This document shows positions 1 through 10,406 of a DNA stretch of 64,000 nt, piece by piece. This DNA is from CAVWXT01 sp963759115 (GTDB lineage Bacteria; Planctomycetota; Planctomycetia; Pirellulales; Thermoguttaceae). The notes below the pieces were generated by a model, which was not told the DNA's origin, did not search any database, and saw only the letters and a list, made by a program, of their open reading frames with translations. The translations under genes were made by a program, and so were the position numbers. Where the stretch lies: NCBI GenBank assembly GCA_963759115.1, contig CAVWXT010000004.1:124001-188000 (forward strand), in the 5' to 3' direction. The number at the start of each line of letters is the position of its first letter. Position 1 is the first letter of the stretch.

Positions 1-36
1 ATGGCCGCGCAGTTTGTCGCCTTCAATCGTATTCAT
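1..36 (-). CDS. 5' end of a divergent gene (12 codons only)
   Basis: Reading leftward from an ATG at 36 gives MNTIEGDKLRGH with no stop before the window edge. The gene would be divergent from the phosphofructokinase at 200. The residues resemble the first residues of 6,7-dimethyl-8-ribityllumazine synthase (typically M..IEG.L.G.GL), but twelve residues cannot establish a family, so this is only a hint. Confidence 0.25.
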   Translation of the reverse strand, partial: MNTIEGDKLRGH

Positions 37-199
37 ATCGTTATCCTAGACAGTCTATGAATTGATGTCAAGTCGCCTGGGGCGATTCGGCTGCGGACCA
101 CCCGGATGCGGGTTATCCCGTGTTCTTGTTCGGCCCCGTCTTGTCCCTACCCTGCCGCAACGGTAAAATCCAGGTTTTTCGCCCGCAGGAGTACGGTCC

Positions 200-1489
200 A
201 TGAGTGTCGCGCGGAACGTGATCGTTGCCCAGAGCGGCGGCCCGACCCCAGTGATCAATAGCAGCCTCCGGGGGATCATCGAGGCGGCCCGCCAGTACGA
301 TGCCATCGGCAAGGTCTATGGGGCCAAACACGGCATCGAGGGCGTCTTGAAAGAAGAGCTTCTCGACCTTTCGGCGCAGTCGGCTGAGGAGGTGGCCCTG
401 CTTCGCTTCACCCCCGCGGCGGGGTCGATCGGCACTTGCCGCTACAAGCTCAAGCCGAATCAGACCGAGGACTTCGATCGCGTGATCGAGGTGTTGCGAG
501 CCCATCAGGTCGGGTATCTGATGTACATCGGCGGCAACGACTCGATGGACACGGCCAACAAGATCGCCCAATTGGCCCAGAAGCGCGGGCTCGACCTGGT
601 GGCGGTCGGCGTGCCCAAGACGATCGACAATGACGTGGGCGATAGCGAGTTCAAGCTGATCGACCACACGCCGGGCTACGGCTCGGTGGCCCGCTATTGG
701 ATGCACAAGGTGCAGACGGCCAACGAGGAGAACGGCGGCTCGTGTCCGGCCGACCCGGTGCTGGTGATGCAGGCGATGGGGCGGAAGATCGGCTTCATTC
801 CGGCCGCGGCCCGGCTGGCCGATCCCGAGCGCGAGATGCCGCTGCAAATCTATCTGACCGAGAGCCCCTGCACGCTGGAGCAGGTGGCCGACCAGGTTAG
901 CGACCAGTTGCGGCGTTGCGGCCGGTGCATGGTGGTCATTAGCGAAGGGTTCGACGTGGGCGACGTCGGCACGGTTAAGGACGCCTTCGGCCACACCGCG
1001 TTTGGCGCCAGCAAGTTGACCGTCGCCCAGATCGTCGTCAATTATCTCAACGAGAAGAAGCTGCCCTGCAAGGGCGCCGCGCGGGGAAACGTGGTGGGCA
1101 CCGACCAGCGGCATTCCATGGCCTATGCCTCGGCGGTTGACCTGGACGAGGCGTATCGCGTGGGGCAAAAGGCCGTCGAGTTGGCCGCGACCGGCCAGAG
1201 CGGCTTCATGGCCACGATCCTCCGCGATGCAGGCCCGATCTATAGCGTTCGCTACGACAAAGTGCCGCTCGCCGAGGTGGCCAACAGCGAGCGGAACTTC
1301 CCCAAGCAGTGGATCGCCCCGAGCGGCTGCGACGTGACCGACGATTTCGTGCGCTACGCCAAGCCGCTGGTGGGCAACGACATGATCAGCCTGCCGGTGA
1401 TCGACGGCCGGCAGCGAATGACCCGTTTCGCGCCAATCTACGCCGGGCAGAAACTAGCCAAGTACACGCTTCAAGCTGACCGAAAGTAG
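200..1489 (+). CDS. pfp: pyrophosphate-dependent 6-phosphofructokinase
   Basis: A 429-residue cytoplasmic enzyme interconverting fructose 6-phosphate and fructose 1,6-bisphosphate. The N-terminus (NVIVAQSGGPTPVINSS) is the nucleotide/PPi-binding loop; GGNDSMDTA near residue 112 has Asp where ATP-dependent enzymes have Gly (GGDGS). GVPKTIDND near 141 supplies the catalytic Asp and the Lys typical of PPi-using enzymes; MGRKIGF near 195 binds the sugar phosphate. From family knowledge these residues point to PPi rather than ATP as phosphoryl donor, which makes the step reversible. AGGAG at 187-191 lies 8 nt before the ATG. It is followed within 45 bp by the end of a group II intron inserted in the opposite orientation. 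Confidence 0.93.
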   Translation: MSVARNVIVAQSGGPTPVINSSLRGIIEAARQYDAIGKVYGAKHGIEGVLKEELLDLSAQSAEEVALLRFTPAAGSIGTCRYKLKPNQTEDFDRVIEVLRAHQVGYLMYIGGNDSMDTANKIAQLAQKRGLDLVAVGVPKTIDNDVGDSEFKLIDHTPGYGSVARYWMHKVQTANEENGGSCPADPVLVMQAMGRKIGFIPAAARLADPEREMPLQIYLTESPCTLEQVADQVSDQLRRCGRCMVVISEGFDVGDVGTVKDAFGHTAFGASKLTVAQIVVNYLNEKKLPCKGAARGNVVGTDQRHSMAYASAVDLDEAYRVGQKAVELAATGQSGFMATILRDAGPIYSVRYDKVPLAEVANSERNFPKQWIAPSGCDVTDDFVRYAKPLVGNDMISLPVIDGRQRMTRFAPIYAGQKLAKYTLQADRK

Positions 1490-1533
1490 GAAGTGCGAAT
1501 CATTGAATCAATTGCCGCCACATTACTTTTTCC

Positions 1534-3456
1534 ATAGAGGTAGGGAGGCCGCATTGGGTTGCGGCCCCCCTCCCTCCGAACCGGACTGGCGGATTTCCCG
1601 CATCCGGCTCTCCAGTTGATGGTGTTACCTCCGAAAGGGTTGAGCGAAACAGACATGGGCGGTTTGCAGGGAATACAGCCCTTGCTCGTCGAAGAAGCGA
1701 TTGGGCCAACGCTGCTGGTCCCTTCCGCGGCCCCGTCCGCGCCGTTTCTGTCGCCGCCGCAACATGCTACGCAGCCGACCACGAATCCAGCCGTCCAGTT
1801 GGCGGAAAACCGACCCGCGACAATGGCGAAAGTAGATGAACCAGCCGCGAAGTTGCCGCGTCAGTCGAGCACACGTGAAGGGCAGGTCATGCCCGTTCGT
1901 GCGCTTGGTCTTCGCGCGGACCGCCTCCTTGAGTTTCCGCAGGCTCTTTTGCCGCGGCACACGCAAGTCGCCGCGGAAGCGATAGCCCAGAAAATCGAAA
2001 CCCTCGATGCGGGCGTCCACGATCTTGGTTTTGGTCGGATGCAGGGTCAACTCGTTTTCGTTGACCCAACGTTGCACCATCGCCAAGGCCGCTTCCGCCT
2101 CCTCGCGAGTCTTGCACAAGATCACGAAGTCGTCTGCATAACGGACCAGCGCGAAACCGGCGTCGTCCAGCACGTGGTCCAGCGGGTTGAGGTAGATGTT
2201 GGCCAGAAGGGGCGAGAGGACTGCTCCTTGGGGCGTGCCCGTTTCGGGCGTCCACTCCCGCAGGTTGTCCATCACGCCTTGCTCCAGGAACATCTCCACC
2301 AAACGCAACACCCGGCTGTCCGACACCTTCTCGCGCAGTCGCGTCATCAGCCGTGGCTTCGAGATCGTGTCAAAGTAGCTCTTGAGGTCCGCGTCCACCA
2401 CGTAGACGCGACCAGCGCCGAGCAGTTCCTCGACCCGTTCCAGGGCGTGATGACACCCTCGTCCGTGTCGAAACCCGTAACTGGCTTGCGAAAACGTGGC
2501 GTCGAAGATCGGTTCCAGCACGTGCAACAGCGCGGTTTGCACCACGCGGTCACGCACGGTCGGAACCCCCAACGGCCGCTGCTCCTTGCTGCCCGGTTTC
2601 GGAATCCAGACTCGCCGCACGGCCTGCGGACGATACGCATTGGTCCGCAGTGCCTCGTGCAGCCTGTCCAGTTCTTTCTGGCCATTGGCCTGAAAGCCCT
2701 CGACCGATTGATGGTCCACCCCCGCTGCTCCCCGGTTGCCGATCACATGGCTGCGGGCGGCAAACAGGTTCAGCGGCGCGTACACCTTGTCGATCAGCGT
2801 GTGCCATCTTCCTCCTCGCACTCCTTGTTCGAGTGTCGCCAACATGCGGTCCGTCCAGACACACGGGTTCGCCCAGTCGCGAATCGACGGAGGCTCTCCG
2901 GCGGGAGTAGCCGCGAACGGCACTGTCACCGGGGGATGGTTTCTTTCCCGTGGCTCGGACATCACGCATCCATCTTCCTGCACCCCTTCGCTCCCCCGGC
3001 GTTACCCGGTTTCGTCGCTACTATGGGTGCTCTGACTCCTGGACGGCCGGTTCTTCCTATCCTTATCAGGGACAATGAACTCCGTCCTGCTTCCTTCCAG
3101 GTCTCTCTCCTTACGACGTTTGACCTTCCGACCATTCCGTCCTCAACCACCGTGTTGCCATCTCCCCATCACGGCTTTCGCACGTTACCTCAGCCGGATG
3201 GGCCGCCGCGTCTATCCCCCGGGCAGATCTGGACGGATCGGAGGGAACGCCGTCACGCGGTCGGAGGTTCGCCATTGGCTAGCAGGCTCCCCGACAGGCT
3301 TGGCCGAATCAGGTTCGTTATCCTACGGACTGGTCATTCACCTCCGGTTGCTTCCCACCCCTCCTCGCGGAGACGCGGTTACTTTCGGTTACAGGTTTGT
3401 AACGCAAACCTGGTGGGGACTCGCACCCCACCGATCAAACGTTTTCAGAGACGCAC
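1534..3456 (-). mobile_element. complete group II intron with its reverse transcriptase
   Basis: On the minus strand the element starts with GTGCG (3456-3452) and ends with CCTCTAT at 1534, matching group II intron consensus ends (GUGYG...AY). A domain V hairpin lies at about 1575-1612 (GAGCCGGATGCGGGAAATCC, then TCCGGTTC), followed by a domain VI stem. Ends were fixed by alignment with the second, ORF-less copy at 23932-24717, with which the 5' part, domain V and domain VI share strong similarity before the flanks diverge. Directly upstream of the 5' end (3457-3480) is the hairpin CAGGCGTAAACGCCTG. Insertion just after a stem-loop, and the lack of an endonuclease domain in the encoded protein, suggest group IIC; the class is inference. 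Confidence 0.88.
1625..2962 (-). CDS. ltrA: group II intron reverse transcriptase/maturase
   Basis: This intron-encoded protein of 445 residues splices and mobilises its host intron. The RT domain runs from about residue 60 to 330: RRVWIPKPGSKEQRPLGVPT (RT1/2), ADLKSYFDTI (RT3), GTPQGAVLSPLLANIYLN (RT4) and the catalytic RYADDFVIL (RT5). The C-terminal maturase/X domain (about 350-420) contains LRGWFIYFRH; the protein ends at GLYSLQTAHVCFAQPFRR without an H-N-H endonuclease domain. The ATG at 2962 follows GGAAG at a sensible distance; a GTG 21 nt upstream is also in frame. The gene lies in domain IV and its stop is about 13 bp from domain V. No frameshift or stop is visible, so it is probably active. 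Confidence 0.93.
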   Translation of the reverse strand: MSEPRERNHPPVTVPFAATPAGEPPSIRDWANPCVWTDRMLATLEQGVRGGRWHTLIDKVYAPLNLFAARSHVIGNRGAAGVDHQSVEGFQANGQKELDRLHEALRTNAYRPQAVRRVWIPKPGSKEQRPLGVPTVRDRVVQTALLHVLEPIFDATFSQASYGFRHGRGCHHALERVEELLGAGRVYVVDADLKSYFDTISKPRLMTRLREKVSDSRVLRLVEMFLEQGVMDNLREWTPETGTPQGAVLSPLLANIYLNPLDHVLDDAGFALVRYADDFVILCKTREEAEAALAMVQRWVNENELTLHPTKTKIVDARIEGFDFLGYRFRGDLRVPRQKSLRKLKEAVRAKTKRTNGHDLPFTCARLTRQLRGWFIYFRHCRGSVFRQLDGWIRGRLRSMLRRRQKRRGRGRGRDQQRWPNRFFDEQGLYSLQTAHVCFAQPFRR

Positions 3457-3650
3457 TAACCCAGGCGTTTACGCCTGTGGGAAAGATGACAATAATATCG
3501 CTTCCTTTTTTCCTGTTGGCCCCTTTAGGGGCCGACAGTGACCTCGACGAACGCAACAGGGTGCGCCCCTGAAGGGGCCGACGGAAAAAAGGAAAGGGGA
3601 TTGTTGCTCCGGCCACCCAGACGTGAACGTCTGGGCTAGAGAAAAGGCCC
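3457..3650. repeat. cluster of short palindromes next to the intron 5' end
   Basis: Four hairpins occur in 190 bp: CAGGCGTTTACGCCTG (about 3463-3478), GGCCCCTTTAGGGGCC, GCCCCTGAAGGGGCC and CCCAGACGTGAACGTCTGGG (about 3617-3636). They have the form of REP-like or terminator-like stem-loops and fill the gap before the HAD gene. The first one is the apparent target of the intron. No coding region is seen here. Confidence 0.6.
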
Positions 3651-3687
3651 GCCAAATATCGCGTTCACACACCTAACAACTTACCCC

Positions 3688-4557
3688 ATGTTCGACATCA
3701 CACCCAAGCACGACTACCTGGTAGGCATCGATTCGGACGGCTGCGCCTTCGACACCATGGAACTGAAGCACAAAGAGTGCTTCATCCCCAACATCATCAA
3801 CTACATGGAATTGCAGGGCGTGAGCAAGTACGCCCGCGAGGCGGCCGAGTTCGTCAATCTCTATTCCAAGAGCCGCGGCATCAACCGTTTTCCGGCTCTG
3901 ATCGAGGCCCTGGAGTGGCTGCAAAAACGGCCCGAGGTGAAGGCCCGCGGCGTCAAGATCACGGTTCCGCAGTCGCTGCGGGATTGGATCAAACGGGAGA
4001 CGAAGCTGGGCAACCCGGCGCTGGAGAAGGCCGTGCAGGCCGACGGCGATGCCGACTTGACGCTGATCCTGGAATGGTCGAAGGCCGTCAACAAGGCGAT
4101 CGAGGCGATGGTCCGTCACGTGCCGCCGTTCCCCTTCGTGCGCGAGAGCCTCAAGAAGTTTAACGGCCATGCCGACATCCTCGTGGTTTCGGCCACGCCC
4201 CAAGAGGCGCTCCAACGCGAATGGGAAGAGCACGACCTGACGCGATACGTAATCGCCATCTGCGGGCAGGAAGTGGGGACGAAGAAGGAGCACCTGACGA
4301 CGGCGGCCAAGTATCCGGCCGGCCACACGCTGATGATCGGCGACGCCCTGGGCGACTACAACGCGGCCAAGGCCAACCATGCCCTGTTCTTTCCCATCAA
4401 CCCCGGCGCGGAGGAAGCCAGTTGGAAGCGGCTGTACGACGAGGGAATCGATCAGTTCCTCGCCGGCACCTTTGCCGGCGAGTATCAAGCGGCGCTCTTG
4501 ACCGAGTTCGATCGCTACCTGCCGGCCCATCCGCCGTGGAAGGTGGAAAGAGATTAG
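3688..4557 (+). CDS. HAD-superfamily hydrolase
   Basis: This 289-residue cytoplasmic protein has all four HAD motifs: DSDGCAFD (motif I, residues 15-22; nucleophile and acid/base Asp), VVSATP (motif II), a Lys in GTKKEH (motif III) and GDALGDYNAA (motif IV). An alpha-helical cap of roughly 120 residues sits between motifs I and II, so it should act on small phosphorylated metabolites; the substrate is not evident. The position between pfp and gnd suggests a sugar phosphate, but that is inference. The second acidic residue of motif I is followed by a Gly-Cys pair, and the sequence is intact. Confidence 0.8.
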   Translation: MFDITPKHDYLVGIDSDGCAFDTMELKHKECFIPNIINYMELQGVSKYAREAAEFVNLYSKSRGINRFPALIEALEWLQKRPEVKARGVKITVPQSLRDWIKRETKLGNPALEKAVQADGDADLTLILEWSKAVNKAIEAMVRHVPPFPFVRESLKKFNGHADILVVSATPQEALQREWEEHDLTRYVIAICGQEVGTKKEHLTTAAKYPAGHTLMIGDALGDYNAAKANHALFFPINPGAEEASWKRLYDEGIDQFLAGTFAGEYQAALLTEFDRYLPAHPPWKVERD

Positions 4558-4588
4558 AGATTGGGATGAATTGCGGAGGGCAAGTGCC

Positions 4589-5098
4589 GTGCCGAAAACA
4601 CTTCTCGAACGCTGCCGAGTGGACTGCATCTCTGAGTTTCGGACAGCGGCACGACAGCGATTCGACGACGCTCTTGCACTCTCGGCCGCCGGGCGGCGGA
4701 CAGGTGCGATATACCTTTGGGGGTATACGGCCGAAATGATTCTCAAGGCCGCGTATTTTTCCTTTCTTGGCCTCACGGAGACGGATCCGATTAGCTGGAA
4801 CAAAGACCTAAAGGCCGCCATCGACCGCGGGCGTAGCATGTTCCGTATCGCTTGGCCGCGTGAAGGGGCTGGGCACAATGTTCGCGCCTGGGCTGAGTTG
4901 CTTGTTGCTGAACGCGCATCGACGGCCCCTGCTGCGTATGCAGGATCCTGGGGCCGCGATGTTCAGAAACAGGGGCAGCGTATTTATGAGGTGTGGAGAG
5001 AAACGCTACGATACCACAAGAATTTCGCCTGCCTTTACGAGATGAGGCAAGCGAGGCAGGCCGCCGAGTGGTTTTGGGTCAATTCCGACGCATTGTGA
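4589..5098 (+). CDS. HEPN-domain protein
   Basis: A 169-residue helical protein. GAIYLWGYTAEMILKAAYF near residue 38 is characteristic of HEPN proteins (GxxYLxGYAxExxLKA). A candidate R-x5-H pair (RETLRYH, near residue 140) could be the HEPN ribonuclease motif, but the spacing is at the permissive end and I am not certain it is catalytic. GGAGGG at 4575-4580, eight bases before the GTG at 4589, decides the start. The stop is 11 bp before the next gene, so the two form a bicistronic unit inserted between HAD and gnd. HEPN pairs are often toxin-antitoxin or defence modules; function here is unproven. Confidence 0.6.
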   Translation: MPKTLLERCRVDCISEFRTAARQRFDDALALSAAGRRTGAIYLWGYTAEMILKAAYFSFLGLTETDPISWNKDLKAAIDRGRSMFRIAWPREGAGHNVRAWAELLVAERASTAPAAYAGSWGRDVQKQGQRIYEVWRETLRYHKNFACLYEMRQARQAAEWFWVNSDAL

Positions 5099-5109
5099 TA
5101 AGGTGTTTT

Positions 5110-5682
5110 ATGCCGCGCAAAGCAAGATCGTTCGAGGAAGCGCCTCGCCTCACGGCCGATGACCTCGTCGAGAAGTTGGCTGCCGAGCTCCGGAAAAGTC
5201 GCGAATACGGACAGCCGATCATTGATGAGGAGGTTTTCCCGACCGGCAAGATTCGGGTCGTTGTCATTTGGGACGAATGGGATCGCCTGCCCATGGAGGA
5301 TCGCACAACAGCGATTCTTCAGGCTTACAATCGGGCCGAAGACGAAAAACGCGAGAAGATCGCTTTAGCCAGCGGGCTCACTGTCCCCGAAGCCGTTGCC
5401 GCCGGAATGCTGCCGTTCGTGATCATCCCTGCCGTGCGAAAAGGCGACCCCGTTACCATGGAACAGTGTCGCCAGGCAATGATCGACGAAGGTGCATCGA
5501 GGCTCTTGGGACCCGAGCCAAACAAGTTGCGACTGTTGCCCGAGCCGATTAGACTGCGATTTGCCACACTTGATGATGCAGAGGCCGCGCGGCGGCGTCT
5601 CTTAGAACGACTTCCGGGTAGCGATCAAGTGTGGGTCATTACTCAAGAAGTTGGCAGCGTCGAAGATTGGAGCCAACGATAA
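5110..5682 (+). CDS. hypothetical protein paired with the HEPN gene
   Basis: A soluble 190-residue protein that I do not recognise. The ATG at 5110 follows AAGGTG and comes 11 bp after the HEPN stop, so the two genes are probably translationally coupled. Charged, mixed alpha/beta sequence: an N-terminal RKARSFEE.PRLTADDLVEKL helix, then KIRVVVIWDEWDRLP, then AAGMLPFVIIPAVRKGDPVT, and a C-terminal half with no membrane segment or signal. The frame is open further upstream, but that overlaps the HEPN gene. The conserved pairing would make it a candidate antitoxin or partner; this is inference from position only. Confidence 0.55.
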   Translation: MPRKARSFEEAPRLTADDLVEKLAAELRKSREYGQPIIDEEVFPTGKIRVVVIWDEWDRLPMEDRTTAILQAYNRAEDEKREKIALASGLTVPEAVAAGMLPFVIIPAVRKGDPVTMEQCRQAMIDEGASRLLGPEPNKLRLLPEPIRLRFATLDDAEAARRRLLERLPGSDQVWVITQEVGSVEDWSQR

Positions 5683-5742
5683 TGGGTACGGAATCATGGC
5701 CACTGACCATTCAAAACTAACCACTAACCACTAGCCACTAAC

Positions 5743-7185
5743 ATGACTCAGAAGTGCGATTTCGGCCTGATCGGCCTCGCCGTGATGGGCGAGAATTTGG
5801 CCCTGAACATCGAAAGCCGCGGATATAGCATCGCGGTGTACAACCGCACCGTTGCCAAGGTCGACGAACTGCTGGCCGGCCGGGCCAAGGGCAAGAACTT
5901 CGTCGGCTGCCACTCGATGGAAGAACTGGTCGGCAGCCTGGCGTCGCCGCGGAAGGTGATGCTGATGGTAAAGGCCGGCGCGGCCGTGGACGAGTTCATC
6001 GAAAAGCTTATCCCGCTGCTCTCGCCTGGCGACGTGATCATCGACGGCGGCAACACCCACTTCAGCGAAAGCGAGCGCCGCACGCAGTACGTCGAGTCGA
6101 AGGGGCTCTTGTACATCGGCACGGGCGTTTCCGGTGGCGAGGAAGGCGCGCTCAAGGGCCCGAGCATGATGCCCGGCGGCAGCGAAAAGGCCTGGCCCCT
6201 GGTCAAGCCGATCTTCCAGGCCATCGCCGCCAAGGTCGGCCCGAACAACGATATCCCTTGCTGTGAATGGGTCGGCCCCCGCGGCGCGGGCCATTACGTC
6301 AAGATGGTCCACAACGGCATCGAGTACGGCGACATGCAGTTGATCTGCGAGGCCTACTGGATGCTGAAGGGCGCCCTGGGGCTGACGAACGACGAACTCT
6401 ACGACGTCTTCCAGCAGTGGTACGAGGGCGAGCTGAACAGCTACCTGATCGAAATCACCCGCGACATCTTCAGCGTCAAGGACGACCTGGCTGATGGTTA
6501 TCTCGTCGACAAGATTCTCGACACGGCCGGCGCGAAGGGCACCGGCAAATGGATGAGTCAGTTGGCGCTCGATCTGGGTGTGCCCAGCACGCTGGTGACC
6601 GAGGCCGTCTACGCCCGGTGCCTCTCGGCGATGAAAGAACCACGGGTGCGGGCGAGCAAAGTCTTGAAGGGGCCGACGGCCAAGTTCCGCGGCGACCGCA
6701 CGAAGTTCATCAAGCAGGTCCGCCAGGCGCTCTACGCCTCGAAGATTTGCAGCTACGCCCAGGGCTACGTGCAGATGCAGGCCGCCGCCGCCGAGCACAA
6801 ATGGCCGCTCAAGTTCGGCGAGATCGCCTTGCTGTGGCGCGGCGGGTGCATCATTCGCGCGACGTTCCTGGAACGCATCAAAGAGGCATTCGACGCGAAG
6901 AAGCCGCCGGAAAATCTGCTCTTGGCGCCGTATTTCAAGACGGCTGTCCGCAAAGCGCAGACCGCGTGGCGCAACGTGATCACGACGGCCGTGCGATTGG
7001 GCATTCCCACCCCCGCCTTCTCCGCCGCGCTGGCCTACTACGACGGCTACCGGTCCGAGCGGCTGCCGGCCAATCTGTTGCAGGCCCAACGCGACTATTT
7101 CGGCGCCCACACGTACAACCGCACCGACCGCGAGGGCGTGTTCCATAGCGACTGGATCCGGCTGCGGAAGGAACCGAAACAGTAG
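5743..7185 (+). CDS. gnd: 6-phosphogluconate dehydrogenase (decarboxylating)
   Basis: This 480-residue enzyme oxidises 6-phosphogluconate to ribulose 5-phosphate and CO2, reducing NADP+, in the oxidative pentose-phosphate pathway. The Rossmann start GLIGLAVMGENLALN (residues 7-21), YNRT, and the catalytic region GPRGAGHYVKMVHNGIEYGDMQ near 177-198 (Lys/His/Asn) are all present, as is the C-terminal FHSDW substrate tail. Length is that of the standard family. The gene is intact. It is followed by a palindromic repeat and then an SDR and zwf, giving both pentose-phosphate dehydrogenases within 2.6 kb. Confidence 0.97.
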   Translation: MTQKCDFGLIGLAVMGENLALNIESRGYSIAVYNRTVAKVDELLAGRAKGKNFVGCHSMEELVGSLASPRKVMLMVKAGAAVDEFIEKLIPLLSPGDVIIDGGNTHFSESERRTQYVESKGLLYIGTGVSGGEEGALKGPSMMPGGSEKAWPLVKPIFQAIAAKVGPNNDIPCCEWVGPRGAGHYVKMVHNGIEYGDMQLICEAYWMLKGALGLTNDELYDVFQQWYEGELNSYLIEITRDIFSVKDDLADGYLVDKILDTAGAKGTGKWMSQLALDLGVPSTLVTEAVYARCLSAMKEPRVRASKVLKGPTAKFRGDRTKFIKQVRQALYASKICSYAQGYVQMQAAAAEHKWPLKFGEIALLWRGGCIIRATFLERIKEAFDAKKPPENLLLAPYFKTAVRKAQTAWRNVITTAVRLGIPTPAFSAALAYYDGYRSERLPANLLQAQRDYFGAHTYNRTDREGVFHSDWIRLRKEPKQ

Positions 7186-7213
7186 CGATATGAGTAACGA
7201 CGTATAGAATAGA

Positions 7214-7324
7214 AAGGGACTCACGCAAAGGCGCAAAGGCGCAAAGGAAACGAGCGAGATGGACCGGATATTTCGCAGCATTTCCTGACGCTCTTCTTTT
7301 CGCCTTGGCGCCTTTGCGTGAGAC
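7214..7324. repeat. inverted repeat in the gnd-SDR gap
   Basis: CTCACGCAAAGGCGCAAAGG on the left is matched by its complement CTTGGCGCCTTTGCGTGAG on the right, about 70 bp apart. The sequence is typical of dispersed palindromic elements in environmental genomes. It would form a long hairpin in any read-through transcript. No gene is seen in this gap. Confidence 0.65.
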
Positions 7325-7381
7325 CTCTGTGGCACTTTTGATTTCTTCCAAACACTCAAGTCAGGTTAACTTGATCTCATT

Positions 7382-8161
7382 ATGTCCAACTATCTTGAAG
7401 AAATGTTCGGGCTTTCCGGTCAGACCGCTGTCGTGATCGGCGGGGCAGGTGTTCTGGGCGGCGCGCTGTGCGCGGGGCTGGTCCAGGCCGGGGCCCACGT
7501 CGTGGTGGCCGATCTTACCGAGGAGGGCTGCAAGGCCCGCGTGCAGGCCCTGGAAGAGTTCGGCGGCAAGGCCAGCTTCTGCCTGGTGAACGTCACCTCG
7601 CGGGAGTCGATTGACTCGCTGCTGGCCACGACGCTCAAGCAGACCGGCCGCGCCGACATCCTCGTGAACTCGGCCGGCGTGAATGCCGGCAACGCCTTCC
7701 TGGAGGCCACCGACGCCGACTGGGACCGCGTCTTGACCATCAATCTCAAGGCCGTGTTTCAGGCCTGCCAGGTCTTCGGCCGCCACATGGTCTCGGCCGG
7801 CGGCGGGGCGATCGTCAACATTGGCAGCGTCACCTCGCACCTGCCGCTTTCGCGGGTGTTCGCCTATGCGGCCTCGAAGGCGGCCGTGCTCAACCTGTCG
7901 CGCAACGTGGCCCAGGAGTTCGGCGCCCAGGGGGTCCGCGTCAACGTGATCTGCCCCGGCTTCTTCCCGGCCGAGCAGAACCGCAAACTGCTGAATCAGG
8001 AACGGATCGACAACATCATGCGCCACACGCCGATGAAGCGGTTCGGCGAGCCTGAGGAACTGATCGGTGCGCTGCTGCTGCTGGTTTCCCGGAAGGCGGG
8101 CAGTTTCGTCACCGGCTGTCCCGTCAACGTCGACGGCGGCTTTACGGCGGCGTGGTTCTAA
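7382..8161 (+). CDS. SDR-family oxidoreductase (sugar or uronate type)
   Basis: A 259-residue classical short-chain dehydrogenase. GGAGVLGGALC (residues 20-30) is the cofactor loop, VNSAG (99-103) the structural motif, and Ser of NIGSVTS with YAASK (162-166) form the catalytic Ser-Tyr-Lys set. The C-terminus GCPVNVDGGFTAAWF is usual for the family. The overall look is close to SDR-type fructuronate/mannonate oxidoreductases, so a hexuronate or sugar-acid substrate is plausible; I do not assign one. The gene lies between gnd and zwf on the same strand. Confidence 0.82.
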   Translation: MSNYLEEMFGLSGQTAVVIGGAGVLGGALCAGLVQAGAHVVVADLTEEGCKARVQALEEFGGKASFCLVNVTSRESIDSLLATTLKQTGRADILVNSAGVNAGNAFLEATDADWDRVLTINLKAVFQACQVFGRHMVSAGGGAIVNIGSVTSHLPLSRVFAYAASKAAVLNLSRNVAQEFGAQGVRVNVICPGFFPAEQNRKLLNQERIDNIMRHTPMKRFGEPEELIGALLLLVSRKAGSFVTGCPVNVDGGFTAAWF

Positions 8162-8311
8162 TCGGTTTCTGTTGCGGATAACTCGCAGGGCTCGCCTTGC
8201 GGGCGGTGATTGACAGAATGCCCGCGAGAAGGTCCGCGTGGGGGACCCTACTGGTTGACCGTGCGGTATAATTGTGAGGGCTGATTTCTGCCCGTCCCCG
8301 AAAGGATGAGT

Positions 8312-9764
<1,453 letters not shown>

Positions 9765-9849
9765 CGAGATAAAGGGGTGCAATCCTGTTCGGCACGAGAT
9801 TTACGCATTCTAGCCCACCCCACGATAGCGGTATTGCGCTCTTTTCGTG

Positions 9850-10200
9850 AGCCCGCATAATCTCTGGTCTGGCCGGCCAAAAGCGCGAACGCGTACGCGA
9901 AGCGGACGTCAAGGGCTTGAAGTACTTCGAGAAGCTTGCTCCGCTGCTGGTGCGCCTACGAGATCGAGCAGCAGCGACCGTTGCTGGCGGAAGATGTCAC
10001 GGTGGACATCGTGCTCGACGCCGTGGTGCGACTCGGTGACTACAAAGACTCCCCTGACCGTCCGGATCATCCACTTCGCTTGGTTGTCGTCAAGACCACG
10101 CCTCGGGCGAAACGCCACGGCCCGGCCACGACGGGCCTCCGGTTGATTGCCACCATCTTGCTCGACCTGCCGGCGATAGGTAAGACCCTTCGGGCAACGT
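9850..10200 (+). pseudogene. remnant of a DDE transposase
   Basis: The frame from 9936 contains VVRLGDYKDSP, then HPLRLVVVKTT and GLRLIATILLDLPA. This order resembles the strand and linker before the third acidic residue in IS4-type DDE transposases (LR.VVV....LL.TN.LDLPA). The expected continuation (YR.RW.IE.FF) is missing, no start or terminal inverted repeats are visible, and the piece is about 100 residues long. I read it as a decayed fragment; the family assignment is tentative. Confidence 0.4.
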
Positions 10201-10237
10201 CGGCGCAGCACCAAAGCACTTCTCACGTAGGACTCGC

Positions 10238-10325
10238 GTAGTAGGTCCCGCTTGCCGAGCGGGACCGCAGGGCGGAGGCGAGACTCGTACGCACACTCAG
10301 TCTCGCCCGGCAGGCGAGACCTACG
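10238..10325. repeat. tandem palindromes in the 9765-10406 gap
   Basis: GTCCCGCTTGCCGAGCGGGAC and GTCTCGCCCGGCAGGCGAGAC lie about 60 bp apart and are related to each other as two arms of a degenerate element bounded by GTAGG and CCTAC. The rest of this 640-bp gap holds only the transposase remnant and no other recognisable gene. Confidence 0.6.
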
Positions 10326-10406
10326 GGCCGGAAAACATGGCCGCACACCGCGCGAGCAGCGTCAACAGGCTGTGCATAAACGGAGGTGAACCACTGGCCC
10401 CCTCCG

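Noticed and set aside
1559..3541. Plus-strand open frame of about 660 codons across the intron
   Set aside because: It is antisense to the RT gene, has low-complexity Arg/Pro composition and crosses both intron ends.
5731..7359. Long minus-strand open frame opposite gnd
   Set aside because: It is the antisense shadow of the intact gnd gene, GC-rich with repeated His/Arg/Val and no recognisable family. The same holds for 42231-44672, 24659-26440 and 59202-60977.
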